DNA of 12,394 nucleotides from Acidobacteriota bacterium. GTDB taxonomy: Bacteria; Acidobacteriota; Terriglobia; UBA7540. Shown one piece after another: positions 7,158 to 12,394 of this stretch. Position 1 is the stretch's first letter. Each line of letters begins with the position of its first letter. Location: the NCBI GenBank assembly GCA_003171295.1, contig PMYF01000945.1, positions 1,482 to 13,875 of the forward strand, in the 5' to 3' direction. The notes under the pieces are model-generated. The model worked only from the letters and a program-made list of their open reading frames with translations. It had not been told where the DNA came from and did no database searches. A program made the translations under genes and the position numbers.

Positions 7158-8018
7158 TTGACCATACAGAAGACGGTTTCGTGGATTTTGGGCGCGCTCA
7201 TTTCTGCGAGCTTGGGGGGTGTTGTTGTGTTTGCGCAAACTTCGGGCAAGATCCGCATCCTTTACGTAGGAGATTCATCCGTTACCCTGGGCGCCATGGG
7301 TGCGGGTAGCAATTTTTCCTACAGCCAGAATGGCGTGCAGATTGAAGTGGCCGCGGAGAAGATCCTGAACGCCTGGCGCAAGAACCCCCGATTTGAAGTG
7401 AGTTACCTGACCGGGTGGGATGCGCTGGCGCAGTTCCCGGAAACGCCCGAGGCGCTGCACCGCTACGATGTCGTGCTGCTGAGCGACGTCGACAGCGATT
7501 CACTGGTGCTCTACCCGACGGAGCGATCGACGCACGCACCTATGGGACCGAACCGGTTGAAATCAATCCGGGAATACGTGCGGCAGGGAGGGGCGCTGGT
7601 GATGATCGGGGGGTACTCCACGTTTACGGGACGTCATAATAGCGGAAACTACCACGGCACCCCCGTGGAAGAGGCCCTTCCGGTCAATTGCCTAGCGGTA
7701 AACGACGATCGCATGGAAACGCCGGAGGGCGTCACGGTGGAGGTGAAGGAGGCGCAGCACCCAATTCTGCGCGGGATCGAGTGGACGCCCAGCCCCGTTT
7801 TCAACGGCTATAACCGCCTGGAGGTGAAGAAGGGCGCGGAGGTGCTGGCCAGTTTCAAGGAGACGGGTGACCCCCTGGTGGTGGTCGGGACTTTCGGCAA
7901 AGGCCGGTCAATGGCTTTTGCCTCCGATATCGCTCCCCACTGGGGTGCGGGCTTCCAGGAGTGGAAGTATTACCAGCAGTTTTGGGAACAGGCGCTGTAT
8001 TGGCTGGTGTCGCGATAG
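7158..8018 (+). CDS. secreted GATase1-like protein (class I glutamine amidotransferase-like fold)
   Basis: Probable exported protein of 286 residues with a signal peptide (hydrophobic core about residues 7-25, likely cleavage after VFA at 24-26). The body matches the GATase1-like / ThuA-like flavodoxin-type fold: RILYVGDSS (33-41), YDVVLLSDVDSDSL (103-116), LKSIREYVRQGGALVMIGGYSTF (134-156), YHGTPVEEALPV (165-176), DDRMETPEGV (183-192), GYNRLEVK (217-224), GKGRSMAFASDIAPHWG (247-263). No Cys is present at the nucleophile elbow (GGYS at 151-154); the only Cys is at 178. True glutaminase activity is therefore unlikely. The start is taken as TTG at 7158, 9 nt after GAGG at 7145-7148, because it places a signal peptide at the N-terminus. 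The only ATG upstream in frame lies far inside the preceding gene. Function is unknown. Its place behind the exported oxidoreductase suggests a role on the same extracytoplasmic substrate. Confidence 0.82.
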   Translation: MTIQKTVSWILGALISASLGGVVVFAQTSGKIRILYVGDSSVTLGAMGAGSNFSYSQNGVQIEVAAEKILNAWRKNPRFEVSYLTGWDALAQFPETPEALHRYDVVLLSDVDSDSLVLYPTERSTHAPMGPNRLKSIREYVRQGGALVMIGGYSTFTGRHNSGNYHGTPVEEALPVNCLAVNDDRMETPEGVTVEVKEAQHPILRGIEWTPSPVFNGYNRLEVKKGAEVLASFKETGDPLVVVGTFGKGRSMAFASDIAPHWGAGFQEWKYYQQFWEQALYWLVSR

Positions 8019-8060
8019 CGAGTTCGAGGAAACCCTGAAGTTAGGAATGAGGAGGATAAG

Positions 8061-8585
8061 ATGAAAAAGGTAATGATCATGCTGGTGAGTGCGCTAATGG
8101 TGGCTATCTTTGCGGTCTCGGCCTTGGGGCAGGGCAACCCGCGGGGCACTGCGAAGCTGGTCCTTAAGGGGAAAACGGTTTCGGTTGAGTATGGACGGCC
8201 CTCCCTGAAAGGGCGAAGCGTGGACGAACTCTTAAGCCAGTTGAAGGTCGGAGACGTCTGGCGCCTGGGAGCGGATAAGTCGACGACCTTTTCCACGGGT
8301 ATCGATCTCGCCTTCGGCGACACCACGGTGCCGGCCGGGGACTATAGCCTGTGGATGGAGAAGCAAGCGGACAATTCCTGGAAGCTGGTCTTTAATAAGC
8401 AGCACGGCCAGTGGGGGACCAAACATGATGCGGCGCAAGACGCGGCGTCGGCGCCGTTGAAGCAATCGCAGGCCGCCAAACCCGCGGAGATGGTAACCAT
8501 CACGTTGGCAAAAGCCGGACCGGGCGGCGCCATTACTATCGAATGGGGCAGCATGAGAGCGACCGCCGACTTTTCGGCAAAATAA
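8061..8585 (+). CDS. secreted DUF2911 protein
   Basis: Small exported protein of 174 residues of unknown function. A signal peptide covers residues 1-23 (MKK, then a hydrophobic core, SALGQ cleavage region). The rest carries the marks of DUF2911: SVEYGRPSLKGR (41-52), GDVWRLGADKSTTFS (64-78), VPAGDYSLWME (90-100), a W107 in a beta-strand-like stretch, and a final EWGSMRATADF segment (161-171). These suggest a compact beta-rich domain. AGGAGG at 8050-8055 lies 5 nt before the ATG, the strongest ribosome binding site in the window, which suggests abundant expression. It begins 42 bp after the GATase1-like gene and is probably cotranscribed with it. The family is frequent in Bacteroidota and Acidobacteriota, and no reaction is known to me. 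Confidence 0.9.
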   Translation: MKKVMIMLVSALMVAIFAVSALGQGNPRGTAKLVLKGKTVSVEYGRPSLKGRSVDELLSQLKVGDVWRLGADKSTTFSTGIDLAFGDTTVPAGDYSLWMEKQADNSWKLVFNKQHGQWGTKHDAAQDAASAPLKQSQAAKPAEMVTITLAKAGPGGAITIEWGSMRATADFSAK

Positions 8586-8678
8586 GAGCCAACCAGGGTC
8601 GGAAGAACCAGTCGCAGTATGATGTTCGAATTCGGACGAACGAGCCTGAACACCTTGCGGGCGGGCCTAGGGGTAAAC

Positions 8679-9722
8679 ATGCGCTATCGGAGGCTGGGAC
8701 GTACGGGATTGAAGGTCTCAGATATTTGTCTGGGCACCATGACTTTCGGAAGCCTTTCCGGCGGCCACCGAGTGCCCGGGTGCGATGAGAAGGAATCCCT
8801 GGCGATTCTGAACGCCTACCTGGAGCAAGGCGGCAATCTTGTTGACACCGCCGACGGCTACGCGGACGGCCGCTCCGAGGAAATCATTGGCAAGGGTTTG
8901 AAAGGCCGGCGCGACGATGTGGTCCTGGCCACGAAGATTTTCTTCCCCGCGAGTCCCGGGCCAAACCACAAAGGGCTTTCGCGCAAGCACATTCTGGAGG
9001 GGATTGAAGCCAGCCTGCGCCGTCTGCAGACGGAATATATCGATCTTTACCAGGTGCATTGTTTTGATTCGCGCACACCGTTGGAGGAGTCACTTTCGGC
9101 CCTCGATTCACTGGTGAAGCAGGGCAAGGTGCGCTACCTGGGATGCTCGAATTTCGGGGCGTGGCAAATTGCCAAAGCCTTGGGGATTTCGGAACTCCAT
9201 CATTATGCGCGGTTCGATTGCCTGCAGCCACAGTACAGCCTGGTATGCCGTTCGATTGAACGCGAGATCTTGCCCCTCTGCCGCGCCGAGGGGTTGGGTG
9301 TCATTGCCTGGAGTCCTCTGGGTGGCGGTTTCCTGAGCGGCAAGTATCGTTCCGGTGCGGCGGCGCCACCGTTATCACGGCTGGCGGAATCTGACCCTGC
9401 CACGCGCATCTGGGTCGAGCGTTTTCTCACCGCGCAGAACTTTCGCGTTTTGAGCGCTCTCGACGATTGTGCCGCGCGTGTGGGAAAGACGCTGAGTCAG
9501 GTGGCCATCGCGTGGCTGCTCGCCATGCCCGGCGTGACGTCAGCTATCATCGGGGCACGCAATCTGCAGCAGTTTGAAGAGAACCTGGGTGCGAGTGGAT
9601 GGGATCTTCCCTCTGAGGAGTGGAAGAAACTCGACACAGCCAGTGCCGTGCCACTTGAGTACCCTCAGGATTTTCAATCCTGGGTTGAATCGCTGATCCA
9701 CGGGGACTTGGACACAGGGTAG
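8679..9722 (+). CDS. aldo/keto reductase
   Basis: Cytoplasmic NADPH-dependent (beta/alpha)8 barrel oxidoreductase of 347 residues. It is closest in layout to the COG0667 type (aryl-alcohol dehydrogenase-like and sugar aldehyde reductases). The catalytic tetrad is visible: D56 and Y61 in VDTADGYADG, K86 in VVLATK, and H127 in DLYQVHCFD. Later blocks are GKVRYLGCSNFGAWQI, LQPQYSLVCRSIE, VIAWSPLGGGFLSGKY and the cofactor-binding TSAIIGARNLQQFEENL. The start at ATG 8679 (MRYRRLGRTGLKVS) matches the usual family beginning and has AGGGG at 8669-8673, 5 nt upstream. The frame is open to an ATG at 8619 that would add 20 residues without family resemblance. It has no signal peptide. It follows DUF2911 by 93 bp and is probably the last gene of the transcription unit. 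The substrate is unknown; reduction of a sugar-derived aldehyde or ketone is a guess from neighbours. Confidence 0.93.
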   Translation: MRYRRLGRTGLKVSDICLGTMTFGSLSGGHRVPGCDEKESLAILNAYLEQGGNLVDTADGYADGRSEEIIGKGLKGRRDDVVLATKIFFPASPGPNHKGLSRKHILEGIEASLRRLQTEYIDLYQVHCFDSRTPLEESLSALDSLVKQGKVRYLGCSNFGAWQIAKALGISELHHYARFDCLQPQYSLVCRSIEREILPLCRAEGLGVIAWSPLGGGFLSGKYRSGAAAPPLSRLAESDPATRIWVERFLTAQNFRVLSALDDCAARVGKTLSQVAIAWLLAMPGVTSAIIGARNLQQFEENLGASGWDLPSEEWKKLDTASAVPLEYPQDFQSWVESLIHGDLDTG

Positions 9723-9734
9723 CCCCACGCAGGC

Positions 9735-9754
9735 GATGCCCGGGATGGGGCATC
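9735..9754 (+). terminator. candidate terminator hairpin after the aldo/keto reductase
   Basis: GATGCCC (9735-9741) and GGGCATC (9748-9754) form a perfect 7-bp GC-rich stem with a 6-nt loop, starting 13 bp after the reductase stop codon. Only a weak T-rich stretch (TTGTCAT) follows, so a fully intrinsic terminator is uncertain. Confidence 0.45.
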
Positions 9755-9869
9755 TTGTCATATGGCGTTGCTTTCCTGGACTCGACCGCGAGTTAAATTA
9801 TGAAACTTTTCTCTGCCGTAAGGTGTCTCTATAAGTGGAATAAATTCTTCGGAGGTGTTAGGCGATCCC

Positions 9870-9986
9870 ATGGTTATCATAGCAGTGTTTGGTGGTCTGG
9901 TTATTGGTGGTGCGCTATTTGCCGTGCTCAAGAACAGTAGCAGTAAGTCAACGGACAGCAAATACACGAAATTGGACATTGGGTAA
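9870..9986 (+). CDS. candidate 38-residue single-pass membrane protein
   Basis: A short open frame in the otherwise gene-free gap after the aldo/keto reductase. The predicted peptide starts MVIIAVFGGLVIGGALFAVL, an uninterrupted transmembrane-type helix with Gly pairs (GG at 8-9 and 13-14, small-residue packing motifs). A polar, lysine- and serine-rich tail follows (residues 21-38, ending KYTKLDIG). This order suggests a small inner-membrane protein with its basic tail in the cytoplasm. GGAGG at 9851-9855 precedes the ATG by 14 nt, rather far; an AGG at 9860-9862 is nearer. An in-frame GTG at 9855 overlaps the GGAGG and is less likely. A TATAAG at 9830-9835 could be a -10 element, but no -35 is evident. 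I do not recognise a family. It could be chance, and an antisense frame over the same bases exists. Confidence 0.45.
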   Translation: MVIIAVFGGLVIGGALFAVLKNSSSKSTDSKYTKLDIG

Positions 9987-10238
9987 CCCCGGGATCCCGC
10001 CAGAACGGTTCTGTCCCGAGTAGGCTAAACCTTCCCCAAGACCTTGCAAGGCAATACATGGAGGAGAGGACGCAGGAGTGTCTGCCGTCGCCAGACGCGT
10101 CCCCGCCTCTGTCTTCTTCACCTTCTGGAATGTTGAAGAGCGTAGTTTCGTATGCGAAGATGGATGATGTTCAGGCAACGCCCGCGCCTGCAACCTGCGA
10201 CCATAGGTCCCCACTGGTAGTTCCCGGAGGCAAATGCG
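9987..10238. other. intergenic region before the universal stress gene, no gene seen
   Basis: This stretch holds a GC-rich structured segment at 9990-10018. CGGGATCCCG (9990-9999) is a perfect palindrome, CAGAA/TTCTG (10001-10005, 10009-10013) forms a small hairpin, and CGGGA (9990-9994) can alternatively pair with TCCCG (10014-10018). No U-tract follows, so this is at best a weak terminator. An open frame at 10058-10246 (62 codons) lacks a ribosome binding site and looks like chance. No convincing promoter hexamer pair is seen. GGAGG at 10226-10230 belongs to the downstream gene. Confidence 0.4.
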
Positions 10239-11099
10239 GTGTGTAATCCGCGACTCGACGTCATCCTTTGCCCAACTGATTTCAGCGCACACTCGGCGGC
10301 GGGATTGCGCGTGGCGGGAGGCCTTGCGCGAGCTTTTCAGGCGCGCGTGGTGCTGCTGCATGCGCAACGCCTGGAAGTGCCGGTGTATTTCACGAAGGCA
10401 CAAGCGCGGGCCCTGAAAGCGCAGTTGCGACGAAGCGCGCGGACGGCCTGGCGTTACGTGAATGATTTTGCGGACCAATACCTGGTTCGGGGAGTGCCCC
10501 ACACGATTTTGCTGCTCGAGGAAGATCCCGTCGAAGCAGTATTGCGCGTTGCGAAAGAACTCCATGCGGGCCTGGTGGTGATGGGGACGCACGGGAGGAC
10601 GGGACTGGCGCGCCTCCGCTTGGGTTCGGTGATGGAGAGCGTCCTGCGGCAATTAAGCGTGCCAGCGCTCACGGTGGGCCCGCGCCTCCGGCCCTCGCCG
10701 CGCCTGGCGAGGATTCGGCGCATTCTTTGCCCGGTGAATTACAGCGATCTGGCGCGCAAGGCATTGGAGTACGCTGCCGGACTGGCGCAGAAGACCGGCG
10801 GGGAGTTGCTGGTAACGTATGTCCTGGAGCACCACAATGATCAAGCCGGGAGTGACCCGGTGCGAAGGCTCCAGGCCTGGGTGCCGGCTGAGGTTCGCCG
10901 CCGCTGCGCTGTGAAAGAGTCCATCTTGGAAGGCATCGCGTCGGAGCAAATCGCGGGGGAGGCACACCATTGGCGGGCCGACTTGATTGTATTAGGGGCA
11001 CACCCGCGAAGTTTTGCTGACACTGTCCTGTTCGGGTCGACGACAGAACTCGTCATCCGGAACGCACGCTATCCAGTAATATCGGTAATTCAAAAATAG
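10239..11099 (+). CDS. tandem-domain universal stress protein (UspA family)
   Basis: Predicted cytoplasmic stress protein of 286 residues with two UspA domains in one chain: domain 1 about residues 7-146 (VILCPTDFS), domain 2 about 160-284 (RILCPVNYSD). Domain 1 has an intact ATP-binding signature G-2X-G-9X-GS: G116, G119, G129, S130 in GTHGRTGLARLRLGS. In domain 2 the same stretch reads GAHPRSFADTVLFGS (253-267), with Pro256 in place of the second Gly, so nucleotide binding there may be impaired. GTG at 10239 is taken as the start because GGAGG (10226-10230) sits 8 nt before it. An ATG at 10234 is in another frame. The gene stands alone between the 516-bp gap and a convergent neighbour. Such proteins respond to starvation, oxygen or redox stress, but the trigger here is not visible. 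Confidence 0.92.
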   Translation: MCNPRLDVILCPTDFSAHSAAGLRVAGGLARAFQARVVLLHAQRLEVPVYFTKAQARALKAQLRRSARTAWRYVNDFADQYLVRGVPHTILLLEEDPVEAVLRVAKELHAGLVVMGTHGRTGLARLRLGSVMESVLRQLSVPALTVGPRLRPSPRLARIRRILCPVNYSDLARKALEYAAGLAQKTGGELLVTYVLEHHNDQAGSDPVRRLQAWVPAEVRRRCAVKESILEGIASEQIAGEAHHWRADLIVLGAHPRSFADTVLFGSTTELVIRNARYPVISVIQK

Positions 11100-11106
11100 C
11101 CCACTT

Positions 11107-11143
11107 CCGCGCTGCCTGCCCATCCGGGAGGGGAACCGCGCGG
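11107..11143. terminator. weak inverted repeat between convergent genes
   Basis: CCGCGC (11107-11112) and GCGCGG (11138-11143) can pair across a 25-nt loop in the 63-bp space between the convergent stress-protein and amidohydrolase genes. No T-tract is present on either side. A shared terminator role is suggested by position only. Confidence 0.2.
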
Positions 11144-11162
11144 CTGTTGACTTGCACGTTCA

Positions 11163-12338
11163 TCAAGCCTGCGGGTCTTTAACCGGCACCAGGCGCAAGG
11201 CGTTACCAGCCAGAATCTTGGCAAGCACCGCCGGCGGCAGGTTCAGTGAAACCAAGAGGTCGTAGAGCTTGTTGTTGAAATCGTCCCGGCCGAAGAACAT
11301 CCGGTCCTGGTAGTCGATGAGAAACTTGCGGGTGAAGTCCAAATTGCGGGTGAGCGCGGTGAGGCCTGAGCCTGCGGAGAGATCACAATTAAGGTTGGGG
11401 TACTTGCCGAGGTAATCCAAGAGGCGGCCCCGGCCCACCACAGGCTTGCCGGCAGGGTAGGCCTCCGATTCGTGGTCAGCATCGGCGGAGATTTCCCGCC
11501 AGAAACCTGGGGCATGGCCCAGAAACTGGGTCTGCGGGCATAGTCGTAGCGGGGCCTCCATATTTTCGAGCCCGCCTCCGTACCACCATTGCCAGTCGCT
11601 CGGCACTCCCATTCGTGGGAAGGTCACGTCGAGGTGGAAAATCACCGGCAGGCCTAGTTCGCCACAATAGTGGAAAAGCCTGATCGCATCGGGGTCGTCA
11701 TACCGCATGCGGAGCTTGAATTCACCAAACACCCGTACGCGGTGGATGTCCACAGCGGCCTTAAGGCGCTGGCAAGCGTGCGGATCGCGGGGGTCCATGG
11801 TGGTGCCCGGAATGAACCGATCCGGATAGCGCTCGGCCACGTCGATAACGTCGCGGAACGGGATCCCCACGCCGGTCGGATTCAACGTGGCGTAATAAGA
11901 GGGATCGATTTCACGTTCCGGAATTTCCCAGCTTAGCAGCCAAGTTCGCTCGATGCCGGCGGCATTCATGTCCTCGATGATGCGCGCCCCGTTGTATCCG
12001 ACCCAACGGGGGTGATTGTGCACATCGATGATGCGGTGGTGCGGCGTCCGTTTCCCATTCCCAACAACTTCTTGAGAAGCGAAGGCCCGCGGGCCATCCC
12101 CTGCCAGGCCGGCTACCAAGCCGGCTGCTCCGCCCAAGCCTGCCCGCAGCAGTTCGCGCCGCCCCAAGGTTAAGGTCGCGCTGGATTCGGGACTTCGAGT
12201 TAAGATCAGGGCTCCGCCGGTGAAAGCACGACGAGTTCCCAACTCGGTTAACTTGCGGTCGGAGAGTTTTTCGTTTGACTCACCAAGATCGGCGGAAGCA
12301 GGCCGTAAACTCAGCGGAGCAATTCTGGTTTTTTTCAT
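11163..12338 (-). CDS. Tat-exported amidohydrolase-2 family metal-dependent hydrolase
   Basis: Predicted TIM-barrel metal hydrolase or decarboxylase of 391 residues. The amidohydrolase-2 pattern is visible: IIDVHNHP (103-110, metal ligands H107 and H109), VIFHLD (H235), FLGHAPG (H275) and FFGRDD (348-353, with D352 as likely catalytic Asp). The N-terminus is unusual. A Tat-type signal (LGRRELLRAG at 58-67, then a Gly/Ala-rich hydrophobic segment to FASQ at 86-89) is preceded by nearly 60 residues that include a second RR (GTRRAFTGG, 34-42). The ATG whose first base is 12338 is favoured because CCTTCC at 12348-12353 reads as GGAAGG on the - strand, 9 nt before it. A GTG at 12368 would add 10 residues. 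A later non-ATG start nearer the RR motif remains possible. The gene converges on the stress-protein gene. Substrate unknown; relatives hydrolyse lactones or amides or decarboxylate aromatic acids. Confidence 0.88.
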   Translation of the reverse strand: MKKTRIAPLSLRPASADLGESNEKLSDRKLTELGTRRAFTGGALILTRSPESSATLTLGRRELLRAGLGGAAGLVAGLAGDGPRAFASQEVVGNGKRTPHHRIIDVHNHPRWVGYNGARIIEDMNAAGIERTWLLSWEIPEREIDPSYYATLNPTGVGIPFRDVIDVAERYPDRFIPGTTMDPRDPHACQRLKAAVDIHRVRVFGEFKLRMRYDDPDAIRLFHYCGELGLPVIFHLDVTFPRMGVPSDWQWWYGGGLENMEAPLRLCPQTQFLGHAPGFWREISADADHESEAYPAGKPVVGRGRLLDYLGKYPNLNCDLSAGSGLTALTRNLDFTRKFLIDYQDRMFFGRDDFNNKLYDLLVSLNLPPAVLAKILAGNALRLVPVKDPQA

Positions 12339-12394
12339 AACAGAAAGCCTTCCAGCCGGGATTGGCACTTGGACTTACCAACCTCCACTGAGGA

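Noticed and set aside
9758..9979. 73-codon - strand frame with a hydrophobic N-terminus (begins MSNFVYLLSVDLLLLFL)
   Set aside because: It is antisense to the candidate small membrane ORF and lacks an AGGAGG-like site. The + strand reading has a GGAGG and a more usual membrane-peptide layout. Only weakly rejected.
10058..10246. 62-codon + strand frame before the stress-protein gene
   Set aside because: No ribosome binding site, low-complexity Pro/Ser-rich product, no family resemblance, and it runs into the real GTG start region.

Overview
The window is a GC-rich, densely coded bacterial chromosome segment. It holds ten confidently supported protein genes (nine on the + strand, one on the - strand) and one candidate very small membrane-protein gene. 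I see no tRNA, rRNA, CRISPR array, transposase or phage gene. Several features point to a soil-type Acidobacteriota bacterium: a secreted DUF2911 protein, a Tat-exported Gfo/Idh/MocA oxidoreductase, a secreted GATase1-like protein, and a long imperfect palindromic intergenic repeat whose translation contains the familiar spurious peptide HSERSEE. This taxonomic placement is an inference from gene content and cannot be proven from this sequence alone.

Layout. (1) 1-4598, housekeeping block: a near-consensus sigma70 promoter, then ileS (isoleucyl-tRNA synthetase), lspA (lipoprotein signal peptidase II) and rluD-type pseudouridine synthase, all + strand with gaps of 111 and 73 bp. ileS-lspA adjacency is common in bacteria. 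(2) 4599-4786: an approximately 142-bp MITE/REP-like inverted repeat ending only 22 bp before the next start codon. (3) 4787-9722, a catabolic and envelope block on the + strand: a KduD-type short-chain dehydrogenase, then a Tat-exported Gfo/Idh/MocA oxidoreductase, a secreted GATase1-like protein with a TTG start, a secreted DUF2911 protein, and an aldo/keto reductase. The last four are spaced 42-93 bp apart and look like one transcription unit, with a possible -10 element and a strong ribosome binding site before the oxidoreductase. (4) 9723-10238: 516 bp without a conventional gene, containing a hairpin just after the reductase, a candidate 38-residue single-pass membrane protein and a second hairpin. 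(5) 10239-11099: a tandem-domain universal stress protein starting at GTG. (6) 11163-12338, - strand: a predicted Tat-exported amidohydrolase-2 family metal hydrolase, convergent with the stress protein gene.

How the genes may work together. ileS, lspA and rluD serve translation, lipoprotein maturation and ribosome assembly. The middle block is consistent with oxidation and reduction of sugars or sugar acids. KduD acts in the cytoplasm on keto-deoxy sugar acids derived from uronates. The Tat-exported Gfo/Idh/MocA protein would act outside the cytoplasm with a pre-bound nicotinamide cofactor, possibly on glycosides, with the adjacent secreted GATase1-like protein as a candidate partner. The substrate of that pair cannot be read from the sequence. 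It is the best candidate here for undescribed biology, together with the small membrane ORF.
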